The notes under the pieces: generated by a model | Databases searched by the model: none | What the model saw: only the letters and a program-made list of their open reading frames with translations | What the model was told of the DNA's origin: nothing | In this document: piece after piece, positions 1 through 7,131 of the stretch | Position numbering within the stretch: the first letter of the stretch is position 1 | Layout of the letters: every line of letters starts with the position of its first letter | Assembly (NCBI GenBank): GCA_019913005.1 | Contig: JAIOHL010000345.1 | Coordinates: forward strand, 1-64,000 | Direction of reading: 5' to 3' | Length of the DNA stretch: 64,000 nucleotides | Source: Anaerolineae bacterium | GTDB lineage: Bacteria; Chloroflexota; Anaerolineae; Aggregatilineales; J027 | Translations under genes and position numbers: made by a program

Positions 1-13
1 GGAGGTGGAACCC

Positions 14-50
14 CATCCCTAGCCCTTCCCCTAACAACGGGAAGGGGATG
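14..50. repeat. GC-rich inverted repeat at the left edge
   Basis: An 8-bp perfect stem (bases 23-30 with 39-46, loop 31-38) is nested in a second possible pairing of 14-19 with 45-50. It lies directly after the stop of the small gene ending at 54 and could form the 3' end of that transcript, although no T-run follows on the minus strand. The ten bases CCTTCCCCTA recur after secA near 12954, so it may belong to a dispersed intergenic repeat family. This is inference from two copies only. Confidence 0.4.
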
Positions 51-53
51 AGG

Positions 54-233
54 TTAGTGCTTGGCCCCGATGGTGGGGAAGAAAAAGAGCATCCAAGAAT
101 CTTTGTCCCATGAGTAATGGAGAGGGGCACCGGCGACATCAAACCCGCGATCCCCGACGGGACGTGACCAGAGAACGATCCAGAGTTTGCCGTCGGCCTT
201 GAAGGTGGCTCCAACGGGGTAGGGGTTGTTCAC
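54..233 (-). CDS. Small hypothetical protein, 59 aa, GTG start
   Basis: I do not recognise this protein. The GTG at 231-233 overlaps the TGA stop of the upstream gene in a GTGA, and AAGGAG stands about eight bases before it, so this start is well supported. Longer readings of the same frame run back through the upstream gene and look random. The peptide is rich in aromatic residues (Trp, Tyr, Phe), with a run FFF near the C-terminus, and has no clear signal peptide or membrane helix. It is the last gene of a four-gene minus-strand cluster and is probably translationally coupled to the gene before it. No function is proposed. Confidence 0.6.
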   Translation of the reverse strand: MNNPYPVGATFKADGKLWIVLWSRPVGDRGFDVAGAPLHYSWDKDSWMLFFFPTIGAKH

Positions 234-445
234 TTTTCCTGCTCCTTGATTTCGCGGAGGGCATCGAGGGCGATGGAGAGGGCATCCACTTGGGCATAGT
301 TGCCTTTGGTTTCGCCTTGTATCTCGACCTTGCTGTTGGAGAGGCGAATGACCTGCCAGTGCCATTCGCCGGGGGCGAGGAGGCTGACGACGGCTTTATA
401 GCGGCATCCAGTGCCAGTGAAACTAAATTGACCATTGGGGTTCAC
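230..445 (-). CDS. Small hypothetical protein, 71 aa
   Basis: The family is not recognised. The start is a GTG at 443-445 that overlaps the previous gene's TGA by four bases (GTGA), the same arrangement used at its own 3' end, which argues that all three genes are real and translated in series. The N-terminal half looks like short beta strands (pattern GEWHWQVIRLSNSKVEI) and the C-terminal half like an amphipathic helix ending in EIKEQEK. It is soluble by composition. It could be a small partner of the neighbouring 231-aa and 59-aa proteins; that is inferred from gene order alone. Confidence 0.6.
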   Translation of the reverse strand: MNPNGQFSFTGTGCRYKAVVSLLAPGEWHWQVIRLSNSKVEIQGETKGNYAQVDALSIALDALREIKEQEK

Positions 446-1137
446 GCGGCACCTCCCAGACGGCGGCGGATAATCGGCTGAGGCATGGCGGCACGAGCGG
501 TACGGCGGGCCACTGGTTTGGGCGCTGGCTGCGAGGCGCTGGCAATCTGAGCCTTGAGTGTTTCGATTTCCGCCAGCAGGGGTTGCATGAAGGCCGTCAG
601 GTCGAGCTGCACGACGGCTGGCATAGGAGACGTTGGCGGCTGCGGTGGGGTCGGTGGGACAGGGGGTTGGAAATTTTCCGATACCTTGACGGGTTCGCTC
701 ACCGGCTCATCGGTAGGGGTGTCGGCAATCTCGACGGCATCCGGTTCGGTGGTGACAGCAGGTAGGCCGTTGGAGGGCAGTTTCTGTTCCCATAGATCGC
801 GTAGGGTACGATTGCGGCTGTGGTGGGTGCCGTGATAGCCCTGTGGGAGTTTATCGGCACCGGGGCGGGCCAGCGGTTGATTGAGCCATACGCGATACAG
901 CTTCACGCCGAGGTCGGTGAGTTTATATTGGTTGGGCGCGATCTCGGTGATGTACTCCGGCATGAGCGACTCAGCGTCGGCTTTGGTGGCGGGGAACTTC
1001 GCCCAAAAGCACATCTGGCGTTTGCTGTAGGCGTTGTAGCCTTGACGCAGGATATTCTGCTGGCCGTTGGACATGGCGTTGAGCAGAGCCAGCAGTTCGG
1101 CGTCGGTTCTGGTGGGGGTGGTAGTTGTCAGTGTCAT
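442..1137 (-). CDS. Hypothetical protein with winged-helix-like N-terminus and Pro-rich linker, 231 aa
   Basis: No family is recognised. Residues about 1-90 look like a compact helical domain with a C-terminal 'YKLTDLGVKLYRVWL' segment, of the kind seen at the end of winged-helix DNA-binding folds; this is a shape argument, not a match. Residues about 125-175 are acidic and then proline/threonine-rich, a likely disordered linker. Residues about 178-205 form a leucine-rich helix (AFMQPLLAEIETLKAQIASA) that could be a coiled coil, followed by an arginine-rich tail. This order would suit a nucleic-acid-binding or scaffold protein. It is the second gene of the cluster, 56 bases after the 150-aa gene, and couples to the next gene by a GTGA overlap. 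Confidence 0.6.
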   Translation of the reverse strand: MTLTTTTPTRTDAELLALLNAMSNGQQNILRQGYNAYSKRQMCFWAKFPATKADAESLMPEYITEIAPNQYKLTDLGVKLYRVWLNQPLARPGADKLPQGYHGTHHSRNRTLRDLWEQKLPSNGLPAVTTEPDAVEIADTPTDEPVSEPVKVSENFQPPVPPTPPQPPTSPMPAVVQLDLTAFMQPLLAEIETLKAQIASASQPAPKPVARRTARAAMPQPIIRRRLGGAA

Positions 1138-1193
1138 GGTGGTGTTTCCCTGCCGACCCCCATTGCTGAGGGTCGGACGAACGGGTCTCCTTG

Positions 1194-1646
1194 TTAGCTG
1201 GCTTTGGCGAAGCGACCAGCAGAACGGGCGGGGTAAGCGCGGTCTTCGCGCTCGTTGGCTTCGGCGGTGGCATCGGCCAGTTGGTCTATCAGGCCAGTGA
1301 AGAGGGAGGCGAGGGCCGTCTCTTGCAAGCCGACCATTTGAAGGCTCTCGCTGCGCAGGTCGCTCTTAAAGAGACGAATCCATGCTTCTTTGCCGTCCTG
1401 TACATAGGCGTAGGCTTCGGTGTAGAACTGGCTGTACTTGACCTGCCAATCCTTGTCCAAAATCAGACGGCGGGCGGCTTCGATTTCGACTTCGCTGTGG
1501 CTGCTGCCGAGGACGGCGGTCAGAAAACCAAAGGGGCGGTCAAACCACGCCAGATATTGATCTTGAATGCCGTCTTCACTGATGACTTCAAAGACGACTT
1601 CGATGGGGTTGAGCAGGGTGATGGTTTCGTTACAGGGGTTAAACAT
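1194..1646 (-). CDS. Hypothetical protein, 150 aa, first gene of accessory cluster
   Basis: Unrecognised. The ATG at 1644-1646 is preceded by TAAGGAG, a strong ribosome binding site. The sequence is acidic and soluble, alternating short strands and helices, and ends in a positively charged tail (SAGRFAKAS). No catalytic motif or membrane segment is visible. It heads the minus-strand cluster 54-1646 and has its own promoter-like signal about 110 bases upstream and a leader with two potential hairpins. The cluster's small unknown genes and position near the 3' end of a tRNA fit an integrated element, but no integrase is in the window. Confidence 0.6.
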   Translation of the reverse strand: MFNPCNETITLLNPIEVVFEVISEDGIQDQYLAWFDRPFGFLTAVLGSSHSEVEIEAARRLILDKDWQVKYSQFYTEAYAYVQDGKEAWIRLFKSDLRSESLQMVGLQETALASLFTGLIDQLADATAEANEREDRAYPARSAGRFAKAS

Positions 1647-1662
1647 GATACAATGCTCCTTA

Positions 1663-1725
1663 GAGGCTTGTGCCTCAACTAGGTTTTGCAGGTGGCCCCC
1701 GTGTGATTGACTGGTCTAGCGGGGG
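1663..1725 (-). promoter_or_regulatory. Leader with two hairpins ahead of the 1194-1646 gene
   Basis: Two inverted repeats lie between the predicted start of transcription and the first ATG: a GAGGC/GCCTC pair (1663-1667 with 1672-1676, four-base loop) immediately upstream of the AAGGAG site, and CCCCCG/CGGGGG (1696-1701 with 1720-1725). The first would sit beside the ribosome binding site and could limit its access. No known riboswitch class matches. Confidence 0.35.
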
Positions 1726-1752
1726 TTAACTGTTTATCGTGCGTATAATTCT

Positions 1753-1781
1753 AGTTTACGCTAGTAATAACCAAAAGTCAA
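1753..1781 (-). promoter_or_regulatory. Promoter for the 54-1646 cluster
   Basis: On the minus strand TTGACT (1776-1781) is followed after exactly 17 bases by TAAACT (1753-1758), a good sigma-70-type pair. The -10 region lies in the repeat CTAG-CGTAAA-CTAG, which could be a small operator. Confidence 0.55.
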
Positions 1782-1820
1782 GCGATTCATGCCATTTTCA
1801 GGGGATCCCCTAAAAACTGG

Positions 1821-1853
1821 GGGAAACAAAAAGCCGAGGGTGTGTCTCGGCTT
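1821..1853 (-). terminator. Rho-independent terminator after the Excalibur-domain reading frame
   Basis: A perfect 8-bp stem (AAGCCGAG at 1831-1838 with CTCGGCTT at 1846-1853, 7-base loop) is followed on the minus strand by TTTGTTT. It abuts the TAA at 1852-1854, which closes the reading frame beyond the in-frame TGA of the 2011-2820 gene. This placement suggests that the transcript, and originally the gene, ends here. Confidence 0.75.
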
Positions 1854-2010
1854 AATTGTTACAAAGGGCTTCACACGGGATACCATCGCCGTCGCGGTCT
1901 AAATCCACCTGTCCCTCATTGAAACAGGCAAATGCTTGTTCACACGAAGTCATGGCGCTGCATTTGTTGGCTCCCCCACACCCCACAGCAGTAGGTGTAG
2001 CGGGTGGTAG
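1852..2010 (-). pseudogene. Excalibur calcium-binding domain cut off by an in-frame TGA
   Basis: After the TGA at 2011-2013 the same frame stays open for 52 codons to a TAA at 1852-1854. The translation begins LPPATPTAVGCGG, a Pro/Thr linker continuing the TPAAS that ends the upstream part, and finishes with six cysteines and the signature DLDRDGDGIPCEALC, which is the Excalibur domain (a short extracellular DxDxDGxxCE calcium-binding motif). The terminator follows at once. Either the gene is newly interrupted (for example TGG or CGA mutated to TGA), or the base is a sequencing error, or TGA is read through at low level; the following codon is CTA. Confidence 0.7.
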
Positions 2011-2820
2011 TCAGCTTGCAGCCGGAGTTACAGCTTGCGGAATATCATCAAGGGCAGGGACGGCCTCGGGGGGCAAGATAAATAATGTTTCCGAACCCCA
2101 TTTAAGGCGAATTACTTTAAGGGAACGCGCACGGGAGAGTTCAAAAACTTGCCAGCCCGCCATCGTGCCGCCCTTGACAGCATCATCCAGCGGCGGATCA
2201 GTCACCACAAAATCGGCCTCATCCCACAACTCCCCGGTGTCGTCCACCAGACGAAGGTCTAATTCGTACTGATTGCAGGTATCCTTGTTGCAGGCGACCT
2301 CAAAATAAATCAGCACATAACGACTCCCGGCGGCAGGATCATCATTTAGAAAATTCATTTCCATTACTTGGTCAAGTGCATCGGGATTCAGTTGAGTAGC
2401 ACGGATTTCGCCGTCCTTGAATTTTGCCCATGTTTCAACCGTTATCGGCTTATCTTCCGAGCCAAACCCGCCATTATTGTCAATCGCATCTTTAGTGGCG
2501 GCTTTTTCCCCTTCATTGACAAGGGCAATGACGGCAAAAATTCCACCGCACACGACGACTATCCCGCAAATAACCAAAAAAATGCCTGCGAGACCCATGC
2601 CCGCGATGGTTTTTAAACATCCGCCCTTTTTCTTTTCCTCTTTGATATAAACCACTTGGGGCGCAGATTGAACATTTTGCTGGGGAGCTACTTGGTCTAG
2701 TCGAGCCAGCCATTCACGCGCCGTAGGATTATTGGGAATAGTATTGAGAATAGCGCGGGCTTGGTCATATTTCTTCTGTTTAATTAGAGACGCGGCAAGG
2801 TCGAGGTCTTCTTGAGACAT
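2011..2820 (-). CDS. Single-pass membrane protein with TPR-like N-terminus, 269 aa (truncated before Excalibur domain)
   Basis: Residues about 1-45 resemble a tetratricopeptide-type helical hairpin (KKYDQARAILNTIPNNPTA). A hydrophobic segment at about 72-100, preceded by KKKGG, is a membrane helix. The remainder, about 105-260, is a likely extracytoplasmic beta-sandwich of the DUF4352 kind, with a pair of cysteines (CNKDTC) that may form a disulfide. The frame then meets TGA and continues into an Excalibur domain, so the annotated product lacks its calcium-binding tail. The ATG has AAGGAG nine bases upstream. The gene diverges from a small XRE regulator. Function is unknown; a cell-surface sensor or wall-associated protein is a guess. 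Confidence 0.7.
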   Translation of the reverse strand: MSQEDLDLAASLIKQKKYDQARAILNTIPNNPTAREWLARLDQVAPQQNVQSAPQVVYIKEEKKKGGCLKTIAGMGLAGIFLVICGIVVVCGGIFAVIALVNEGEKAATKDAIDNNGGFGSEDKPITVETWAKFKDGEIRATQLNPDALDQVMEMNFLNDDPAAGSRYVLIYFEVACNKDTCNQYELDLRLVDDTGELWDEADFVVTDPPLDDAVKGGTMAGWQVFELSRARSLKVIRLKWGSETLFILPPEAVPALDDIPQAVTPAAS

Positions 2821-2872
2821 GAGATGCTCCTTAAGGGGATTAATTATTTGCTTGCACCGTAGACACTCTTAG

Positions 2873-2900
2873 CATATACCCTAGCGACTTGTTTTGGCAA
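2873..2900 (-). promoter_or_regulatory. Promoter for the 2011-2820 gene
   Basis: TTGCCA (2895-2900) and TATATG (2873-2878) on the minus strand are separated by 16 bases; TATGCT two bases further on gives an 18-base spacer. It lies only seven bases from the divergent XRE promoter, so one bound regulator could affect both. Confidence 0.45.
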
Positions 2901-2906
2901 ATTTTG

Positions 2907-2935
2907 TTGACAAGAATTGAGATTGGCGCTAACAT
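2907..2935 (+). promoter_or_regulatory. Promoter for the small XRE regulator
   Basis: A consensus TTGACA (2907-2912) stands 17 bases before TAACAT (2930-2935). Transcription would start near 2942, about 27 bases before the GTG start at 2969. Confidence 0.6.
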
Positions 2936-2968
2936 AAATTCAAATAGCGAACACGAAAGGTAAAGACC

Positions 2969-3247
2969 GTGAAGTGGAAACCGAAGCTCGATTTGCTTCT
3001 TATTGATAAGAGTGCGGAGCTACGGCGACGACTTGAACAACAGGAAGTCGCCGGAGAAACCGAAATTCCAGAGGCGACCATTTCGCGCTGGATGAACACC
3101 GAAGGATTTCAGAGGCTTGATGCAGATACCGTCTTCAAATTGTCGCAATATTTAGGCGTCCATTGGAGCGAGTTGGTTGAATTGGCTCCTGAGGATGAAA
3201 AAACCGAAGACCCTGAAAGCAAAACCCGCCTTGCCCCTGTCGCTTAA
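2969..3247 (+). CDS. Small XRE-family (Cro/CI-type) helix-turn-helix regulator, 92 aa
   Basis: The product has the layout of a short Cro/CI-like repressor: a helix about 12-25, a turn and recognition helix about 31-45 (IPEATISRWMNTEGFQ), and helices ending in LSQYLGVHWSELVEL, the usual 'alpha-5' segment of this family. A 20-residue acidic tail follows. The start is GTG with GAAAGG upstream; no better ATG exists. It is divergent from the interrupted membrane-protein gene and probably regulates it and itself, by analogy with other divergent XRE pairs. It resembles the regulator at 53337-53582 in size and design, though the two are not close paralogues. Confidence 0.75.
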   Translation: MKWKPKLDLLLIDKSAELRRRLEQQEVAGETEIPEATISRWMNTEGFQRLDADTVFKLSQYLGVHWSELVELAPEDEKTEDPESKTRLAPVA

Positions 3248-3366
3248 CATCATTAGGCAGAGCGGGTTCTAAATTGTCCAAAACTGTTCTTGATGTGTGG
3301 TCAATGAACAGTGAAGCACCTTAACAATTGCATACTCAAAACTGCGCTTATGGATAAAAAAACAAG

Positions 3367-3440
<74 letters not shown>

Positions 3441-3696
3441 ATACATGATAATTTATGGTAAACAGTATTTTATCATTGAGTCCGCCTGATAGCAAGAGAT
3501 AACCCGTTCTTCAAAAAATGAGAATTTTGGTAAGACGCCAACCTGCCTACCACTTCTAATGTAACATGGGTGGAGTCAAAATATACGACCCCAAAAACGG
3601 ATAGACGCCCCTCAATTACTCATTTAGAATAGAACATTATAGCTACTTTCCCATCCACCTATCGTTGAACACCGTCACAACTGAAAGGCATTCACC
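3441..3696. other. Intergenic region, nothing recognised
   Basis: These 256 bases between tRNA-Val and the EamA gene contain no convincing reading frame, hairpin or consensus promoter pair. They must hold the promoters for the divergent tRNA and transporter genes. Confidence 0.4.
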
Positions 3697-4620
3697 ATGA
3701 AGCAGTGGGCGCAGTTTTGGGCTTTAGCATTAATTTGGGGGTCATCATTCCTTCTCATCAAAGTTGCTGTTGATGAAGTCGGAGCATTTCCGTTGGTGTC
3801 GGTGCGCTTGGGGGTAGCCGCCATCATTTTTATGGCCTATATGATTGCAACCGGGCGCAAATTTCCATCGGAACGCAAAGACCAGTTGGCGCTACTGTTT
3901 GTCGGAATTTTTAACACCGCCGTCCCGTTTTTCCTCATTTCATGGGGCGAAACCGAAATTGACAGCGGTTTGGCGACGGTGCTAAATTCGACTGTGCCCC
4001 TCTCCACACTCATTATTGCGCATTTTGCCCTTGCCGATGAAAAACTCAATCGGGCCAAAGTTACGGGATTAGTGGTTGGCTTCTTGGGGGTATTTGTGTT
4101 GGCCTCGCGCAGTATCGGGGAAAGCAGTGGGTCACTGTTGGGGCAGGGCGCGGTTTTGCTGGGTAGTGCTTCCTATGCTGTTGCTGTCAATGTTCTCCGT
4201 CTGCGATTGCGCCATATGGATCAGTATGCGGTGGCAGGATGGAGTGTGGTTATTGGTGCGGTAGCAATTATCGCGGCGACCCTACTCACCGTTCACCCCT
4301 TACCTAATCCAGCCGAAATTGACACGGTAGCGATTTTGGCAATGCTGACACTAGGCGTCGTGAATACCGTGCTGGCCTACTTCCTATTCTATAAACTGAT
4401 TAAAGAATGGGGCGTGCGTGCTTCGCTGGTGACCTATGCCATGCCACCTATCGGGGTGACACTGGGCTTTTTACTTCTAGATGAAAAGATAGATTGGCGC
4501 TTAATTGTCGGTGCGGCCCTCATTCTGTTTGGCATTGTGGTGGCAAAAGCACAAAAGCCGATGACCCTACTAATTCCGGTGCGAACCCGTTTGGCGGGGT
4601 TATTGGGAGTTGGGCGTTAA
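3697..4620 (+). CDS. EamA/DMT-superfamily transporter, 307 aa
   Basis: The protein is a ten-helix inner-membrane carrier made of two EamA repeats (about residues 5-135 and 145-285). The first repeat opens with the family hallmark ALIWGSSFLLIKVAV, and the second ends with LLLDEKIDWRLIVGAALILFG, the typical last two helices. Length is normal for the family. Members export amino acids, metabolites or drugs by exchange with protons; the substrate cannot be read from the sequence. The ATG at 3697 begins the first membrane helix directly. It stands 68 bases ahead of a sugar-kinase-like gene on the same strand and may share its transcript. Confidence 0.9.
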   Translation: MKQWAQFWALALIWGSSFLLIKVAVDEVGAFPLVSVRLGVAAIIFMAYMIATGRKFPSERKDQLALLFVGIFNTAVPFFLISWGETEIDSGLATVLNSTVPLSTLIIAHFALADEKLNRAKVTGLVVGFLGVFVLASRSIGESSGSLLGQGAVLLGSASYAVAVNVLRLRLRHMDQYAVAGWSVVIGAVAIIAATLLTVHPLPNPAEIDTVAILAMLTLGVVNTVLAYFLFYKLIKEWGVRASLVTYAMPPIGVTLGFLLLDEKIDWRLIVGAALILFGIVVAKAQKPMTLLIPVRTRLAGLLGVGR

Positions 4621-4688
4621 TAGTGCGGAGAATTGTGTGAGGCGGTACAATCATTGCCCATAAATCTGTTCATTCTAGGAAAAGTGTT

Positions 4689-5678
4689 ATGGGTTATATG
4701 ATTGGGGTTGACGGCGGCGGTACCGGAACCGTCGGCGTATTAACTGAAGAAGATGGCACGATTATTCATTCTGTCACCGGGCCAGCCTCAAATTACCATG
4801 CAGTAGGCCGTGATAGTGCCCAAGCCGCCCTTCATCAAGTAGTCAAAGACCTGCTTCAAGGTGCAGGCAAATCCTTAAGTGACTGCAAAGTGGCGGTTTT
4901 TGGTATTGCCGGGTTGAACAACGCCGATGATACCGTGATGTACCAAGAGATGATGCGCCCACTCGGTTTGGGTGGCGAAGTCATCATGGAAAACGACATT
5001 GTAATCGCATGGGCCGCCGCGACTGCCTGTCAACCGGGGGCAGTGGTCATTGCTGGAACCGGGGCATCCGCTTTTGGGGTGAATGCCAAAGGCGAACGAC
5101 ATAAAACACTTGGTTGGGACTATATCCTTGCCGATCAAGGTAGCGGTTATTCCATCGGCCTTGCGGGGTTAAAAGCCGCCATTAAGGTTTGGGATGGGCG
5201 CATTGAGAAATCGCTCATTTTGCAGGCCATGTTAGATCACTATCAATTAAAATCCGCTGAAGAAATGTTGATCTTGGCCTATAGCCCTCAATTTGGTAAA
5301 CCTGAAATTGCCAGCTTTGGGCGTGAGATTGCCGCTTGTGCCGAGGCCGGGGACGAAGTGGCCCAAGCTATTTTGCGGTGGGCAGGCGAAGAATTAGCCC
5401 AATCGGTGGTCGCGGTGATTAAGCGACTGGGGATGCAAAAAGATGCGTTTGTCTGTGGATTGGTCGGCGGTACATTTCGCGCTGGCCCGCACCTGTTGAA
5501 TCCATTTACCAATGGCGTTCATGCGGTTGCACCCAAAGCGACCATCGAACCCGTCCGTTTTCCGCCCGTTGTTGGCGCAATCTTGATGGCACATTATACA
5601 CACGGTTCGTTGACGCCTGCGGTATTGGAAGAGCTTCAGCGTAACGATAACCAAATTGCCCGCTGGAAATCATCGTAG
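4689..5678 (+). CDS. BadF/BadG/BcrA/BcrD-type ATPase, probable N-acetylglucosamine kinase, 329 aa
   Basis: A soluble actin-fold (ASKHA) kinase. The phosphate-1 loop IGVDGGGTGTVGVL is at residues 5-18, the phosphate-2/adenosine region GAVVIAGTGASAFGVN near 118, followed by GWDYILADQGSGYSIG, a signature of the N-acetylglucosamine kinase branch of this Pfam family. Related proteins phosphorylate amino sugars with ATP, often in recycling of peptidoglycan. The ATG has a weak purine-rich site (GGAAAAG). The next gene, a glycosyltransferase, begins nine bases downstream, so the two are probably co-transcribed. Activation of 2-hydroxyacyl-CoA dehydratases, another role in the family, is less likely without such enzymes nearby. 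Confidence 0.85.
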   Translation: MGYMIGVDGGGTGTVGVLTEEDGTIIHSVTGPASNYHAVGRDSAQAALHQVVKDLLQGAGKSLSDCKVAVFGIAGLNNADDTVMYQEMMRPLGLGGEVIMENDIVIAWAAATACQPGAVVIAGTGASAFGVNAKGERHKTLGWDYILADQGSGYSIGLAGLKAAIKVWDGRIEKSLILQAMLDHYQLKSAEEMLILAYSPQFGKPEIASFGREIAACAEAGDEVAQAILRWAGEELAQSVVAVIKRLGMQKDAFVCGLVGGTFRAGPHLLNPFTNGVHAVAPKATIEPVRFPPVVGAILMAHYTHGSLTPAVLEELQRNDNQIARWKSS

Positions 5679-5687
5679 AATCATCCC

Positions 5688-6806
5688 ATGCAAATTGGCA
5701 TTCTCATCCCCGGCTTTTCGGCGGATGAAAGCGACTGGTGTATTCCGGTCTATCTGAATCTGGTGCGCGAATTGGCCCGTCACCATCAGGTACGGGTCTT
5801 TCCCATCCGCTATCCCTATACCCAAGTCCCCTATACGGTTTATAACGCCCTCGTGCTTCCGACTGGCGGCGGTTCATATACACGTGGCTTGGCGCGTTGG
5901 CGTGTTTTACGACGTACCCTAGCCTTGATTGAAGCCCAACATGCCCTGCGGCCCTTTGATGTATTCCATGCGGTTTGGGCCGATGAAACAGGTGTGGTGG
6001 CGAATTGGGCAGGCGAAAAATTAGGCATCCCGACGGTGGTTAGCATCGCGGGGGGGGAATTGGTCGGCTTCCCTGATATTGATTATGGACTACAAAATGG
6101 GCGCGTCACCCGCCGTTTGGTAGAACGAGCATTAATGGGAGCTACGCGCATCGTTGCTCCCTGTGATTACTCCATCCTGATGGCGCTGGATAAATTGCCA
6201 TCAGAAAGGGGCGAGGTACTCCGGAAAGTGCCGTTGGGAGTGGACGCGGATTTATTTAAACCGCCTGCCCAAGAATTAGATTGGCGACCCCGCGAATTTT
6301 TGCATGTTGGGTCGCTGGTGCCGATTAAAGACCAAGTGACACTGCTTCACCTGATTGCCAAGCTGCCCAATGCGACGCTGGATATTGTGGGGGACGGCCC
6401 ACTGTATCCACAATTAGAAGCCTTGACGCATGAACTCGGCATTGCGGATCGGGTGGTGTTTCATGGCGCAGTATCACATGAAAAATTACCCGCCTACTAT
6501 CAAGAAGCCCGCTTTTTGTTGATGACCTCCCGCCACGAAGCCTTTTGTATGGCGGCGCTTGAAGCACTGGCATGTGGGGCGGGGGTGATTGGGACAGCCG
6601 TTGGAGTATTGCCCGAAATCGGCATGACTGCGCCAGTTGGAGATGTGACGGCTTTGCAGGAAATCGTGATTGGGCGGACACGCAAACATGCCCAATTGCA
6701 GCGGGCACGCTATCGCATGTTGGTCGAGACAACCTATACCGTCAAACATATGGCGGATGGCTTGGTGGAGGTTTATGAGGAGGCGTGTGCCGATTTTGAA
6801 AAATGA
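5688..6806 (+). CDS. Glycosyltransferase family 4, 372 aa
   Basis: A GT-B fold retaining glycosyltransferase. Residues 1-175 form the acceptor-binding domain and open with MQIGILIPGFSADESDW. The C-terminal nucleotide-sugar domain begins near residue 200 (FLHVGSLVPIKDQVTLL) and contains IVGDGPLYPQLE and the catalytic EX7E segment EAFCMAALEALACG near 285. No signal peptide is present; it acts at the cytoplasmic face of the membrane. Donor and acceptor cannot be deduced. It follows the sugar-kinase-like gene by nine bases. The gene end meets the minus-strand Lrp-type gene with 21 bases between stops. Confidence 0.9.
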   Translation: MQIGILIPGFSADESDWCIPVYLNLVRELARHHQVRVFPIRYPYTQVPYTVYNALVLPTGGGSYTRGLARWRVLRRTLALIEAQHALRPFDVFHAVWADETGVVANWAGEKLGIPTVVSIAGGELVGFPDIDYGLQNGRVTRRLVERALMGATRIVAPCDYSILMALDKLPSERGEVLRKVPLGVDADLFKPPAQELDWRPREFLHVGSLVPIKDQVTLLHLIAKLPNATLDIVGDGPLYPQLEALTHELGIADRVVFHGAVSHEKLPAYYQEARFLLMTSRHEAFCMAALEALACGAGVIGTAVGVLPEIGMTAPVGDVTALQEIVIGRTRKHAQLQRARYRMLVETTYTVKHMADGLVEVYEEACADFEK

Positions 6807-6827
6807 CCCGCCTCCAACAAAAAATCG

Positions 6828-7058
6828 CTATTGGATCCAGCGGGCGACCTTTGAATCCGTCCCCAGTACCTCTGGCACTTCGACGATTTTGTCAATCACT
6901 GTGTCCATCGAAGCAATATCCTCGCCCTCGACAATCGCAATAACATCCGGTGTCCCAAAAAGCGCGTCGGCTTTAACCACACCCGGAATTGTGCGAATGG
7001 CTTGCACAACTTTGCGGGGATGTTGGGTGGTAATGAAGATATAGGCCCAAACTTTCAT
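6828..7058 (-). CDS. Stand-alone Lrp/AsnC ligand-binding (RAM) domain protein, 76 aa
   Basis: The whole protein is one alpha-beta sandwich of the Lrp/AsnC effector-binding type: it starts MKVWAYIFITTQHPRKVVQAI and contains DALFGTPDVIAIVEGED, the typical 'tG.yDliaiv' strand-helix pattern. No DNA-binding helix-turn-helix precedes it. Such short forms are common and are thought to bind amino acids or to mix with full-length Lrp proteins in octamers. It is 73 bases downstream of the hydrolase gene on the same strand. Confidence 0.85.
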   Translation of the reverse strand: MKVWAYIFITTQHPRKVVQAIRTIPGVVKADALFGTPDVIAIVEGEDIASMDTVIDKIVEVPEVLGTDSKVARWIQ

Positions 7059-7131
7059 CAGTGCCTTCCCATCAGTGAGTGAGAATAGAGGGTTGTTGTA
7101 GTACGGATGTTCTTGTGTTTGAAGGGTATAT

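Noticed and set aside
820-1682. Plus-strand open frames at 820-1197 and 1191-1682
   Set aside because: They are antisense to the coupled minus-strand genes, which have better ribosome sites, overlaps and a promoter.
1663-1752. Known riboswitch in the leader of the unknown cluster
   Set aside because: The hairpins do not resemble TPP, cobalamin, SAM, FMN, glycine or cyclic-di-GMP consensus elements.
2011-2013. Selenocysteine at the in-frame TGA
   Set aside because: No hairpin of SECIS type is evident directly after the TGA, and the flanking Pro/Ala/Thr linker is not a redox site.
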